Shown piece after piece: positions 50,602 to 61,042 of a DNA stretch of 64,000 bases (its first letter is position 1; every line of letters begins with the position of its first letter). Location: contig NZ_CP071870.1 in assembly GCF_017569205.1 (NCBI RefSeq), positions 3,348,001 through 3,412,000 on the forward strand, written 5' to 3'. The notes beneath the pieces were generated by a model. The model was given only the letters and a program-made list of their open reading frames with translations. It made no database searches and had not been told where the DNA came from. Source of the DNA: Propioniciclava sp. MC1595. GTDB lineage: Bacteria; Actinomycetota; Actinomycetes; Propionibacteriales; Propionibacteriaceae. The translations under genes and the position numbers were made by a program.

Positions 50602-51918
50602 ATGGCTCTCACACGGCGCACCCTCCTCACGCTCGGCGGTGGCCTCGCGGCCACGACCGCCCTGGCCGCCTGCGGCTCGAACACCGGCCGCACCGCCGCC
50701 CCCTCCGCCTCGCCGGCCGGCACCCCGGCCGCGACCCCCTCGGGCACGCCCGACCCCGACGCGGGGCGTCCGGCGCTGTCGCAGTGGTACCACAAGTACG
50801 GCGAGGACGGCGTCGAGGCCGCGGTCAAGAAGTGGGCCGCCGAGTACCCCGGCGCCGAGGTGAACGTGAACTGGGTGCTGGCCGACTACGAGAAGACCCT
50901 CGCGGCCGCCCTCCTGACCCCGACGGCGCCCGACGTGTTCGAGTACGCCAACGGCCCGACGCTCGACATGATCAAAGCCGGCCAGGTCGCCGACCTGACC
51001 GACACCATCGGCAGTTCGCGCGGTGACTTCACCCCGTCGGTGCTCGACCGCCTGACCTACCAGGACAAGGTCTGGGCCGTGCCGCAGACGGTCGACATGC
51101 AGCTGCTCTACTACCGCAAGGACCTCCTCGAGGCGAAGAACCTCACCGCCCCCACGACGCTGGAACAGCTGACCCACGTCGCCACCACGCTGGCCGAGGG
51201 CGGCGACATCGGCGGCTTCTTCGCGGGCAACGACGGCGGCATCGGCGTCCTCGGCCTGCTGCTGATGTGGGCGGCCGGCGCCGACGAGATGAACGAGGCG
51301 CGCACCGAGGCCGCGTTCAACACCGGCGACTTCCACGCGGGCATCGCCCAGTTCAAGCAGCTGTTCGACTCCCCCGGCATGGTGAAGTCGGCCAGCGCCG
51401 ACTGGTCCGACGCGTCGCCGTTCATCAACGGCGAGGCGGCCCTGCAGTGGGGCGGCATGTGGGACCTGCCCAAGGTCATCGCCGCGCACGGCGAGAACTT
51501 CGGCGTGCTGCCGTTCCCGGCGATCGGTGGCTCCGGCCGCCAGGTCGTGCCGTTCGGGGCGTTCAGCGCCTGCGTGTCGGCGAAGTCCGCCAACGTCACC
51601 GCGGCGAAGAACTTCGTGAAGTGGCTGTGGATCGACGCCGAGGACAAGCAGGTCGAGTTCTCCGACGCGTTCGGCACCCACATCCCGGCCAAGCCGAAGC
51701 TGTTCGGTCAGGCCAAGCAGGTCGCCGAGGGCCCGGGTGCGGACGCCGCGAAGTTCGTCACCGACCACGGCCGCTCGAACGCGCTGTTCTGGACGCCGGC
51801 CTCCGGGGAGGCCTACTCCACGGCCCTGTCGAACGTGGTGAAGAACGGTGCGGACGCCGCGACCGAGTTCGGTGCGGCCGCCGAGAAGGTCACCGCCGAG
51901 CTGGCGCGCGTCGCCTGA
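50602..51918 (+). CDS. Sugar ABC transporter substrate-binding protein (second system)
   Basis: A 438-residue binding protein from ATG 50602. The leader has a twin-arginine-like TRRTLLTLGGGLAATTALAA followed by the lipobox Cys. A Pro/Thr/Ala linker precedes the mature domain, which shows YHKYGEDGVEAAVKKWAAEY, PQTVDMQLLYYRKDLLEAK and SPFINGEAALQWGGMWDLPK, typical of family-1 sugar binders. Two permeases follow. The locus again lacks an ATPase. Substrate not predictable; no hydrolase or regulator is next to it. Confidence 0.88.
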   Translation: MALTRRTLLTLGGGLAATTALAACGSNTGRTAAPSASPAGTPAATPSGTPDPDAGRPALSQWYHKYGEDGVEAAVKKWAAEYPGAEVNVNWVLADYEKTLAAALLTPTAPDVFEYANGPTLDMIKAGQVADLTDTIGSSRGDFTPSVLDRLTYQDKVWAVPQTVDMQLLYYRKDLLEAKNLTAPTTLEQLTHVATTLAEGGDIGGFFAGNDGGIGVLGLLLMWAAGADEMNEARTEAAFNTGDFHAGIAQFKQLFDSPGMVKSASADWSDASPFINGEAALQWGGMWDLPKVIAAHGENFGVLPFPAIGGSGRQVVPFGAFSACVSAKSANVTAAKNFVKWLWIDAEDKQVEFSDAFGTHIPAKPKLFGQAKQVAEGPGADAAKFVTDHGRSNALFWTPASGEAYSTALSNVVKNGADAATEFGAAAEKVTAELARVA

Positions 51919-51922
51919 CGTC

Positions 51923-52843
51923 GTGGCCGACGGTTCCCGTTCGGGGACCACGCTCGCCCGGAGCAACCGCCGGTGGTTCTGGACGTTCGTGACCCCCTTC
52001 CTGGCGGGGCTCGTGGTGTTCGTCTACGTGCCCCTGCTGTGGAGCCTCTACCTGTCGTTCTTCGACGCCCGGAACACCGTCACGCCCACCAGCTTCGTCG
52101 GCCTCGGCAACTACGCCTACCTGCTGCAGGACCGGCTGTTCGTCGACTCGATGGTGACGTTCATCGCGTTCGCGCTGTTCATCGTCCCGTTGACGTTCGC
52201 CTGCTCGCTGGGCCTGGCGCTGCTGCTGCAACGCATCACGGTGCTGCGCGCATTCTTCCGCTCGGCGTTCTTCCTTCCGACCGCGGTGAGCTACGTGATC
52301 GCGTCCATGGTCTGGCGGATGTCGTTCTTCCACGGCGCCCGCTTCGGCCTGACCAACACCGTGCTGTCCTCGCTCGGCCTCGACACGATCAACTGGCTGG
52401 GCGGTGAGAACTCCTGGTACTGGCTCGTGCTGGTCAGCCTGCGCCTGTGGCTGCAGGTCGGGTTCTACATGATCCTCTTCATCGCCGGGCTCAACCAGAT
52501 CGACCCGCAGCTGTACGAGGCCGCCGCCCTCGACGGGGCGAGCGCCTGGCGGCGGTTCCGGCACGTGACGTTCCCGCTGCTGCGGCCCACCTCGGTCGCC
52601 GTCGCGATGCTGCTGCTGTTCAACGCGTTCCAGGCGTTCGACGAGTTCTACAACACCCTGAACACGGTCGGCGGCTACCCTCCGTACGCCCGGCCGCCGC
52701 TGGTCTACCTGTACCTGATCTCGTTCGGCAGCGGCGCCCAAGACCTCGGCATCGGCTCGGCCGGCACGATGATCCTGACCCTGGTGATCCTCGTGTTCGC
52801 GTTCTTCCAGAACCGGCTGCTCTCGATCGGGGCGGACAAGTGA
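51923..52843 (+). CDS. Sugar ABC transporter permease, MalF/UgpA type (second system)
   Basis: About 306 residues from GTG 51923, 4 bp after the binding-protein stop. Six TM segments, the first FVTPFLAGLVVFVYVPLLWS (about 20-40). The EAA loop is EAAALDGASAWRRFRHVTFP. It overlaps the next gene by 4 bp (GTGA). It pairs with 52840-53667. Confidence 0.88.
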   Translation: MADGSRSGTTLARSNRRWFWTFVTPFLAGLVVFVYVPLLWSLYLSFFDARNTVTPTSFVGLGNYAYLLQDRLFVDSMVTFIAFALFIVPLTFACSLGLALLLQRITVLRAFFRSAFFLPTAVSYVIASMVWRMSFFHGARFGLTNTVLSSLGLDTINWLGGENSWYWLVLVSLRLWLQVGFYMILFIAGLNQIDPQLYEAAALDGASAWRRFRHVTFPLLRPTSVAVAMLLLFNAFQAFDEFYNTLNTVGGYPPYARPPLVYLYLISFGSGAQDLGIGSAGTMILTLVILVFAFFQNRLLSIGADK

Positions 52844-53667
52844 GGCCGTCGAGGTGGGGCACGGCGCTCGCGTACGCCGCGGCGTCCGGCCTGGCCGTGT
52901 TCTTCCTGCTGCCGTTCTACGTGATCTTCCGCAACGCCTTCTCCACCCAGCAGCACCTGATCGCGCCGCGGTGGAACTGGCTGCCCAACCAGCTCGACAC
53001 CACCACCCTGCAGGCGGTGCTCGGCAACGCCAACTACGGGGTGCTGAACGCCCTCGGCGTCTCGGTGGTGGTCGCGGTCGCGCAGACCGTGCTCACCGTC
53101 GTGATCGCGATGATGGCCGGGTACGCGCTGTCGCGCTGGCGGACGCCGGCGTCCCGGGTGATCCTCGGCATGACCGTGTTCACGCTGATGGTGCCCGCGA
53201 TGGTGACCTTCGTGCCCACCTTCGTCATGGTCAGCTCGCTGGGCTGGATCTCGACCTACCGCGGCCTGATCATCCCGGTGATCTTCTCGGCGTTCGCGAC
53301 GTTCCTGTTCCGGCAGCAGTTCCTGGAGTTCCCGCGCGAGCTCGAGGAGTCGGCGGCCATCGACGGCGCCAACACCTGGACGACCTTCTGGCGGATCGTC
53401 GTGCCCAACGCGATGGGCACCGTCGCCGCCGTCGGCACGATCACCTTCATCGGCGCGTGGAACGCGTTCCTGTGGCCGATGCTCATCGCCCAGGACCCGC
53501 AGATGCGCACGATCCAGGTGGTGCTGAGCCAGTTCATGACCTCCCAGGGCATCCGCTACCCCGAGATGTTCACCGGCGCCCTGATCGCCGTCGCACCCGC
53601 GCTCGTGGTGTTCCTGTTCCTGCAGCGCTGGCTGGTCCAGGGGGTCGCCCGCTCGGGCCTGAAGTGA
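52840..53667 (+). CDS. Sugar ABC transporter permease, MalG/UgpE type (second system)
   Basis: A 275-residue permease from GTG 52840 (GTGA overlap with the upstream stop). First TM LAVFFLLPFYVIFRNAFSTQ, the EAA-like loop ESAAIDGANTWTTFWRIVVP, then WNAFLWPMLIAQ and the end QGVARSGLK, standard for MalG-like proteins. A shared ATPase (MsiK type) encoded elsewhere would energise it. Confidence 0.88.
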   Translation: MRPSRWGTALAYAAASGLAVFFLLPFYVIFRNAFSTQQHLIAPRWNWLPNQLDTTTLQAVLGNANYGVLNALGVSVVVAVAQTVLTVVIAMMAGYALSRWRTPASRVILGMTVFTLMVPAMVTFVPTFVMVSSLGWISTYRGLIIPVIFSAFATFLFRQQFLEFPRELEESAAIDGANTWTTFWRIVVPNAMGTVAAVGTITFIGAWNAFLWPMLIAQDPQMRTIQVVLSQFMTSQGIRYPEMFTGALIAVAPALVVFLFLQRWLVQGVARSGLK

Positions 53668-53739
53668 GCCCACGCCACCGACCACCGGATGGCCGAAGGT
53701 GGGCACACCGTGTCGGTGCGCCGTGGAACGATGGGCGGC

Positions 53740-54663
53740 ATGACCGACACCACCCCCGTGATCGAGGTGCGTGACTTCACGATGCGGTTCGGCGACAACA
53801 CCGTCGTCGACCGGCTGTCGTTCGAGGTGCGCCCCGGCGAGACGTTCGGCCTGCTGGGCGCGAACGGCTCGGGCAAGACCACCACCGTCCGCGCCCTGCT
53901 GGGCATCTACACCCCCACCGCCGGCGAGCTGCTCGTGCACGGGCGCCCGTTCGACCCGGTCGGCGACTACTCGCTGGGCTACCTGCCCGAGGAGCGCGGC
54001 CTGTACCGCAAGGAGAAGGTCCTCGACGTGATGACCTACTTCGGCCAGCTCAAGGGCATGGGCCGCTCAGAGGCGGCGCTGTGGAGCCACCAGTTCCTGC
54101 AGCGCATCGGCCTGGGCGACAAGGGGAACGCCAAGCTGACCACGCTGTCGGGCGGCCAGCAGCAGAAGGTGCAGCTGGGCGTGACGATCATGGACAACCC
54201 GTCGCTGCTCATCCTCGACGAGCCCACCAAGGGCTTCGACCCCGTCAACCGCCGGCTGCTGCTCGACCTCATCGAGGCCCAGCGCGCCGCCGGCGCGACC
54301 GTGGTGATCATCACCCACCAGATGGAGGAGGTCGAGCGCCTCTGCGACCGGGTCCTGCTGCTCAAGGACGGCCGGGCCGAGGCCTACGGCACCGTCGGCG
54401 AGGTCCAGGACGCCTACGGGGCGGGCATCATCCGCCTCCGCTACGCCGGGGTGCTGCCCGAGCCGCGCGGTTGGCGTCCGATGACCCACGAGCGCAACTA
54501 CGCCGAGCTCGAGCTCGTCGAAGGCACCGACCCGCAGGCCGTGCTGCGGCAGCTCGTGGACGCCGGCGTCGAGGTCCGCTCCTTCGACGCCTCCCGGCTG
54601 TCGATGGAGCAGGTCTTCCTCAAGGTCTACGGCCACGCGCACGACGCGGGGGTGGCGGCATGA
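53740..54663 (+). CDS. ABC exporter ATPase (NatA/DrrA-like)
   Basis: A 307-residue ATPase from ATG 53740; an in-frame ATG lies 9 bases upstream. Walker A GANGSGKTTTV (about 39-49), signature LSGGQQQKVQLG, Walker B LLILDEPTKGFDPVN and the His of IITHQMEEV. The C-terminal 80 residues (from GIIRLRYAGVLPEP) are the regulatory extension of NatA-like exporters. It overlaps the permease gene by 4 bp. It would drive export of Na+, drugs or lipids. Confidence 0.88.
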   Translation: MTDTTPVIEVRDFTMRFGDNTVVDRLSFEVRPGETFGLLGANGSGKTTTVRALLGIYTPTAGELLVHGRPFDPVGDYSLGYLPEERGLYRKEKVLDVMTYFGQLKGMGRSEAALWSHQFLQRIGLGDKGNAKLTTLSGGQQQKVQLGVTIMDNPSLLILDEPTKGFDPVNRRLLLDLIEAQRAAGATVVIITHQMEEVERLCDRVLLLKDGRAEAYGTVGEVQDAYGAGIIRLRYAGVLPEPRGWRPMTHERNYAELELVEGTDPQAVLRQLVDAGVEVRSFDASRLSMEQVFLKVYGHAHDAGVAA

Positions 54664-55928
54664 GGCTGCACAACCTGGGCACCGTCATCGGCTTCGAGAT
54701 GCGCCGCACCCTGACCAAGCCGACGTTCTGGCTGACGTCGCTGAGCGTCCCGCTGCTGATGGTCGTGATCTTCGCGCTGATGTGGTTCAGCAACACCAGC
54801 GCCGCGGCGTCGTTCGACGCCCAGCGCGACGAGAAGGTCGCGTTCACCTACACCGACGCCTCCGGCGTCGTCTCCCCCGCGATCGCCGAGCAGATGGGCG
54901 GGTCGCCGACCTCGGACGCCGCGGGTGCGGCGCAGGCGGTGCACGAGGGACGGGCCCAGCTGCACCTCGACATCCCGGCCGACCCCTCGACCCAGCCGGT
55001 GCGCATCGTGGGCGCCGACCTGGGCCTGATCGCGTCCGGCCAGTGGCACGCGATCGCCCGCGACCTGCTGCAACACTCGGCGGCCGAGAAGGTGGGCGAC
55101 CCCATGGTCACCTCGCTGCTGCTCGACGTCCCGACCACCGCCGAGCTGTGGAAGGACGGGGCGCGAAGTCCCGGCTTCGGGGCGGCGGTGCTGCCCGGGC
55201 TGTTCCTGGTTCTGCTCTACATGGGCGTGATCATGCTGGGCCAGCAGATGCTCAACATCACGGTGGAGGAGAAGGAGAACCGGGTCACCGAGATGATCCT
55301 GACCACCCTCGACCCGCGGGTGCTGATCGTCGGCAAGGTCATCGCCGTGCTGCTGGTCGGCATCGTGCAGGGCCTGGTGCTGCTGATCCCGGCGGCGCTG
55401 GCGGCGCTGTTCCTCCCCGGCCTGATGGCCGGCGGGCTGGACGCCGCGGCGTCCGACCCCGACCTGGCCCAGCTGCAGCTGGCCGGGAACTTCGTGGTCG
55501 ACCCGGTGCGCATCGCGCTGGCCGTGGCCCTGTTCGCGGGCGGGTTCCTGCTGTTCACCGCGCTGCTGGTGGCGATCGGGTCGGTCATGCCGACCGCGAA
55601 GGACGCCGGTTCGGCGTTCGGCGTCGTGATCCTGGGCATGTTCCTGCCGCTGTACACGGCGGCGATGGTCATCAACGAGCCGGGCGGCGCGGTGGCGCTG
55701 TTCCTGACGTGGTTCCCGCTGACCGCGCCCGTGACGGCGCTGCTGCTGAACGCGCTCGGGTTGCTGCCCGTGCCGCAGGCCATCGGGGTGGCGCTGGTGC
55801 TGTTCGCGTGTGCGCTCGCGTTCCTGTGGGCGGGGGTGCGGCTGTTCCGCCAGGGGTCGATCTCCTACGACAAGCGGCTCAACATCGCGAAGGCTTTTCG
55901 CACATCGGGCTCTCGACAGCAGATTTGA
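54660..55928 (+). CDS. ABC-2 exporter permease (NatB-like)
   Basis: A 422-residue permease from ATG 54660. TM1 (about 26-46, LTSLSVPLLMVVIFALMW) is followed by a large extracytoplasmic domain (about 50-180) and at least five more TM segments, the pattern of NatB/YhfQ-type ABC-2 permeases. NITVEEKENRVTEMILTT is the conserved cytoplasmic coupling loop. With 53740-54663 it forms one exporter; a terminator-like hairpin follows at 55974. Confidence 0.87.
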   Translation: MRLHNLGTVIGFEMRRTLTKPTFWLTSLSVPLLMVVIFALMWFSNTSAAASFDAQRDEKVAFTYTDASGVVSPAIAEQMGGSPTSDAAGAAQAVHEGRAQLHLDIPADPSTQPVRIVGADLGLIASGQWHAIARDLLQHSAAEKVGDPMVTSLLLDVPTTAELWKDGARSPGFGAAVLPGLFLVLLYMGVIMLGQQMLNITVEEKENRVTEMILTTLDPRVLIVGKVIAVLLVGIVQGLVLLIPAALAALFLPGLMAGGLDAAASDPDLAQLQLAGNFVVDPVRIALAVALFAGGFLLFTALLVAIGSVMPTAKDAGSAFGVVILGMFLPLYTAAMVINEPGGAVALFLTWFPLTAPVTALLLNALGLLPVPQAIGVALVLFACALAFLWAGVRLFRQGSISYDKRLNIAKAFRTSGSRQQI

Positions 55929-55973
55929 GTGCCTTGGCGGGGTGAGGTCCGCAACCATAGGATCGACCCAACG

Positions 55974-55997
55974 ACCGGGCCCCACACGGGGCCCGGT
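55974..55997. terminator. GC-rich hairpin between exporter and rocD
   Basis: ACCGGGCCCC-ACAC-GGGGCCCGGT, perfect 10-bp arms. 46 bp after the exporter permease and 25 bp before the rocD start; terminator or part of the rocD leader. No T-run. Confidence 0.6.
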
Positions 55998-56021
55998 CCC
56001 GGTTCAGGGAAGGGGAGGGCC

Positions 56022-57299
56022 ATGGCACTCGAGCCACGTTCCGAGCGACAGCGGGTGGCGATCGACGAGGTCGAGACGTACGGGGCGCACAACTACTCCC
56101 CGCTGCCGGTGGTCGTCGCCTCGGCCGAGGGCACCCGCGTCACCGACCTCGACGGCAACCACTACATCGACTGCCTGTCGGCCTACTCGGCGGTCAACTT
56201 CGGCCACGGCCACCCTGCGCTGGTGGCGGCCGCGCAGGCGCAGCTGGGCAAGGTCACGCTGACCTCGCGCGCGTTCTACTCCGAGCCGTTCGGCCCGTTC
56301 GTGAAGGCGCTGGCCGAGATGTGCGGCAAGGACATGGTCCTGCCCATGAACACCGGCGTCGAGGCCGTTGAGACCGCGATCAAGACCGCCCGCAAGTGGG
56401 GGTACGAATCCAAGGGCGTCCCCGAGGGCCGGGCCAAGATCATCGTGATGGAGGGCAATTTCCACGGCCGTACCACGACGGTCATCTCGTTCAGCAACGA
56501 CGAGGACGCCCGCAAGTCGTTCGCCCCCTACACCCCGGGCTTCGTACACGTTCCGTTCGGGGACGCCGACGCCATCGAGGCCGCCATCGACGACGACACC
56601 GTGGCCGTGCTGTTCGAGCCCATCCAGGGCGAGGCCGGCGTGATCGTGCCGCCGGAGGGTTTCCTGACGAAGGTGCGTGAGATCACCGCGCGCCGCGGCG
56701 TGCTGATGATCGCCGACGAGATCCAGGCGGGTCTGGGCCGCGCCGGCTCGACGTTCGCCTGCGACCGCGAGGGCGTCGAGCCCGACGTCTACGTGCTCGG
56801 CAAGGCGCTCGGCGGCGGCATCATGCCGCTGTCGGCCGTGGTCGCGAACCGCGAGATCCTCGGCCTGTTCCAGCCCGGCCAGCACGGGTCGACGTTCGGC
56901 GGCAACCCGCTGGCCTGCGCCATCGGCTCGGCCGTGGTCGAGCTGCTGTCCACCGGCGAGATGCAGGAACGCTCGCGCGTCCTCGGCGAGCGGTTCCGCG
57001 CCGGCCTGCAGCCGTTGCTGGACGCCGGGTGGGCCACCGCGATCCGCCAGGCCGGCCTGTGGCTGGGCGTCGACGTGAACCCCGACCTCGGCACGGCGAA
57101 GGAGATCTGCTACCGGCTCATGGTCAAGGAGGTGCTGGCCAAGGACACCCACGGCCACACCATCCGGTTCGCTCCCCCGCTGGTGATCACCGAGGCCGAG
57201 GTCGACGAGGTCATCGCGCACACGCTCGCGGCCTTCGAGGAGGCGGCCGCGCACAAGGGTGTGGTCCGGGCCGACGTCGAGCCCGAGATCGACGGCTGA
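56022..57299 (+). CDS. rocD: Ornithine aminotransferase
   Basis: A 425-residue class III PLP aminotransferase from ATG 56022 with AGGGGAGGG upstream. YGAHNYSPLPVVVASAEGTR and LDGNHYIDCLSAYSAVNFGH are typical of ornithine aminotransferase; PMNTGVEAVETAIKTARKWG, FEPIQGEAGVIVPPEGF and YVLGKALGGGIMPLSA (PLP-binding Lys) complete the match. It converts ornithine and 2-oxoglutarate to glutamate semialdehyde, linking arginine to proline and glutamate. Full length and intact. Confidence 0.92.
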   Translation: MALEPRSERQRVAIDEVETYGAHNYSPLPVVVASAEGTRVTDLDGNHYIDCLSAYSAVNFGHGHPALVAAAQAQLGKVTLTSRAFYSEPFGPFVKALAEMCGKDMVLPMNTGVEAVETAIKTARKWGYESKGVPEGRAKIIVMEGNFHGRTTTVISFSNDEDARKSFAPYTPGFVHVPFGDADAIEAAIDDDTVAVLFEPIQGEAGVIVPPEGFLTKVREITARRGVLMIADEIQAGLGRAGSTFACDREGVEPDVYVLGKALGGGIMPLSAVVANREILGLFQPGQHGSTFGGNPLACAIGSAVVELLSTGEMQERSRVLGERFRAGLQPLLDAGWATAIRQAGLWLGVDVNPDLGTAKEICYRLMVKEVLAKDTHGHTIRFAPPLVITEAEVDEVIAHTLAAFEEAAAHKGVVRADVEPEIDG

Positions 57300-57432
57300 C
57301 CCATGGGGGCGTCCGGGGTCACCGACGTGTTCCACACCGAACTACAAGCCTGTGATTTGTCCCCAGCTGGGGAGAAGCCTGTGGACAACCCGCCGCAGCC
57401 CGCGGCGTCCGGACCAGTGACCCGGGAACGCA

Positions 57433-57465
57433 CGAAGGGCGGTCCCGTGAGGGAACCGCCCTTCG
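57433..57465. terminator. Bidirectional terminator between rocD and YceI gene
   Basis: CGAAGGGCGGT pairs with ACCGCCCTTCG; the stem continues with CCC/GGG apart from one bulged A, loop GTGA. It lies between convergent genes. Confidence 0.75.
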
Positions 57466-57524
57466 GCGTCCGGTCGGAGCCCACCCACCCCCAGGGGGCG
57501 TCGCAACCGGAGACTGGGTGCAGG

Positions 57525-58070
57525 TCAGGCCTGCTCGATGGCCGACACCTCGAACTCGAGGACGACCTTGTCGGCGACGAGGAAGCCACCGGTCTCGAGG
57601 GCGGCGTTCCAGGTGAGGCCGAAGTCGGCACGGCTGATGGTGGTCTCACCCTCGAAGCCGATGCGGTTGTTGCCGAACGGGTCCTTGGCAGCGCCCTGGA
57701 ACTCGAAGGGGATCGTGATCTGCTTGGTGACGCCACGGATCGTCAGGTCACCGGTCACGTCGACGACGTCACCCTTGATCGCGAAGTCGGAGCCGCGGAA
57801 GGTGATGGTCGGGTAGGTCTCGACGTCGAGGAAGTCGCCGGAACGGACGTGGCCGTCACGGTCGGCGTTGCGGGTGTTGATCGAGGCGGCCTGGATGTCG
57901 ACGTCCAGGGTCGAGGCCGACGGGTTGGCGCCGTCGATGGTGGCGGTGCCGGTGTACTCCTCGAAGGAGCCACGGACCTTGGTGACCATGGCGTGACGGG
58001 TCACGAAACCGATGGTGGTGTGCGACGGGTCGAGGACGTAGGTCCCCTTGAGCTCGGCGAGCTGCGACAT
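57525..58070 (-). CDS. YceI-family lipocalin-like protein
   Basis: A 181-residue protein from ATG 58070. GTYVLDPSHTTIGFVTRHAM at the start, then ASINTRNADRDGHVRSGDFL, TGDLTIRGVTKQITIPFEF and ISRADFGLTWNAALETGGF are the YceI hallmarks. The fold binds isoprenoid-like lipids. No signal peptide, so cytoplasmic. Inverted repeats at 58118-58131 suggest control by a MarR-type repressor, as for many yceI genes. Confidence 0.88.
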   Translation of the reverse strand: MSQLAELKGTYVLDPSHTTIGFVTRHAMVTKVRGSFEEYTGTATIDGANPSASTLDVDIQAASINTRNADRDGHVRSGDFLDVETYPTITFRGSDFAIKGDVVDVTGDLTIRGVTKQITIPFEFQGAAKDPFGNNRIGFEGETTISRADFGLTWNAALETGGFLVADKVVLEFEVSAIEQA

Positions 58071-58117
58071 GTTGTGTCCTCCTGATTGGTTGTTGGTTCA
58101 ACCGTACACCCGCATTG

Positions 58118-58131
58118 GTTGAAGTGTCAAC
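58118..58131. promoter_or_regulatory. Possible MarR-type operator of the YceI gene
   Basis: GTTGA-AGTG-TCAAC, perfect 5-bp arms, about 50 bp upstream of the start; a related GGTTCAACC lies at about 58095-58103. Confidence 0.5.
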
Positions 58132-58159
58132 TACCTCAAGGGAACCGGGGTTCGTGGTG

Positions 58160-59587
58160 CCTCATAGTCAAGTCCCCGGCTGATGGGGCGTGTGCCTCAC
58201 AGATTTTTCCCCGGGAACGGGGGTCTAGCCGGCGCGGATCTTGAGGGCTTTGATGTCGGGGGCTCGCCAGGTGAGTTGGTCTTCGAGGCGGCGGGTCTTG
58301 GTGGCGGCCAAGCGGGTCAGTTCGGCTTGGAGTTCGGTGATCTGCCGGGCGATCCGGGTGGGTTTGAGGGTGGCCCGGTAGGCGGCGAGTTCGTGTTCTT
58401 GGGCGGGGCTGAGGACGCCTGCCTCGAGGAGCCGCCGGTAGGGGGAGCGGGGCTGGTCGTAGAGGCGCTTGCGGCGGCCGAGTTTGTCGGTGCCGTACCC
58501 GATGGGTTTCTTGGTGGGGGTGAAGAAGTTCAACCTGTCGTTGACCAAGGGCCACAACTGGGTCAGGAGGTCGAGTTCGGCCGGGGTGTCGTAGCGGTGG
58601 TAGAACCCGTATCGGCGCACGAGGTGCCCGTTCTTGGACTCGATGGTGGCTTGGTCGTTGCTCTTGTAAGGCCGGGATCGGGTGAAGAACACATCCCGGT
58701 CACCGGCCCAGCCGATGATCTGGTGGTTGATGAACTCCGAGCCGTTGTCGCAATCGATGCCCGTCACGGCGAACGGCACCGCCTCAACGAACGCGTCGAA
58801 AGCGGCCAGCACGTGCACGCGGGCGTTGTTCCGGATGGGATGGGTGTACACCCAGCCGGTGTGCACGCAGGTGAAGTTCACACTCCTGGCGAACTCGCCC
58901 TTCAGGGTGGGCCCGCAATGGGCGACCGTGTCGACCTCGAAGAACCCGGGTTCGCCCTCGACCTCGTCACCGGCCTTGCGTACCTGGATCGATTGGCGCA
59001 ACAGGTGCCCGGGCTTGGTGCTGGTCTTGCCGCGGATCGGGTCCCGCGCTTTGGCCGGCGCCAGGTAGCGGTCGATCGTGGCCGCCGACATGGCCTCGAG
59101 CTCGGCACGGACCCCGTCGTGGTAGTGCTCCACCCCGGGCACCAGCGACCCTTCAGCCTCCATCGCGTCCAGCCAGTCACCCATCGCGGCAGCCAGGTAC
59201 TTGCCGCAACTACCGCCACTGGTGGCCCACACCCGTTGCAGGACCTTGGTCGCATCGTAGGAGTACCGGCGAGGCTTGGTCTTGCGCCGATCGATCACCG
59301 CGACCGTTGCCACTGCCCGTCCCGGCGCCTGCAGCAACCGCAAGCGGAGTTGCTGACGGGCATGGTCACGGTTCCAGCCCGTCACCTCGACCACTTGGTC
59401 CAAGATCAAGCTCTTGCCGTGCTTCGGCGCGTCCGCGTACGCCTGTGCGTACCGCTTCGTGACCTCGACCCTGGCCTTCATCGACAACTTCCCCTCAAGC
59501 AGCACACCCCATCGTGGCCGGCCCCACCCCCTCACGCGGGGAAAGTCTGTGAGGCACAGCACCCTGCTACGCGGGGACTATGTGTGA
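58160..59587 (-). mobile_element. Insertion sequence with rve-type transposase (ISNCY/IS1202-like?)
   Basis: Both ends contain inverted copies of GTGCCTCACAGA-N-TTTCCCCG internally and, further out, CATAGTC-GTCCCCG-like repeats. Outer limits are approximate (within about 10 bp). One intact transposase. It sits between the YceI gene and gltA, within 90 bp of the gltA start. Confidence 0.7.
58225..59481 (-). CDS. Integrase-core (rve) transposase
   Basis: A 418-residue transposase from ATG 59481 with GAGGGGAAG upstream. The N-terminal helix-turn-helix region includes VVEVTGWNRDHARQQLRLR. The DDE triad lies in FFEVDTVAHCG, GIDCDNGSEFINHQ and DQATIESKNGHLVRRYGF, the D-D-E of rve-fold enzymes. GYGTDKLGRRKRLYD and PQEH-like C-terminal segments match a family of stand-alone integrase-type transposases. 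Family name not certain. Intact frame. Confidence 0.82.
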   Translation of the reverse strand: MKARVEVTKRYAQAYADAPKHGKSLILDQVVEVTGWNRDHARQQLRLRLLQAPGRAVATVAVIDRRKTKPRRYSYDATKVLQRVWATSGGSCGKYLAAAMGDWLDAMEAEGSLVPGVEHYHDGVRAELEAMSAATIDRYLAPAKARDPIRGKTSTKPGHLLRQSIQVRKAGDEVEGEPGFFEVDTVAHCGPTLKGEFARSVNFTCVHTGWVYTHPIRNNARVHVLAAFDAFVEAVPFAVTGIDCDNGSEFINHQIIGWAGDRDVFFTRSRPYKSNDQATIESKNGHLVRRYGFYHRYDTPAELDLLTQLWPLVNDRLNFFTPTKKPIGYGTDKLGRRKRLYDQPRSPYRRLLEAGVLSPAQEHELAAYRATLKPTRIARQITELQAELTRLAATKTRRLEDQLTWRAPDIKALKIRAG

Positions 59588-59671
59588 GTGTCGTCGTGGT
59601 TTGGCGAGCGCCTCGACCGTCACTGTAGTCTGACGGCTGAGTGACCACAGGCCTCACCAAGGAGGAGTTCA

Positions 59672-60958
<1,287 letters not shown>

Positions 60959-60974
60959 TCGCTTGACAAACCCG

Positions 60975-61005
60975 AAGGGGGTCGACCACACGGTCGGCCC
61001 CCTTT
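60975..61005 (+). terminator. Rho-independent terminator after gltA
   Basis: AAGGGGG-T-CGACC pairs with GGTCG-G-CCCCCTT (one T-G wobble), ACAC loop, followed by TTT. It starts 16 bp after the gltA stop. Confidence 0.8.
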
Positions 61006-61042
61006 GACTCCTTGGCGCCTAGCCTACACCCCCCAGACTCAG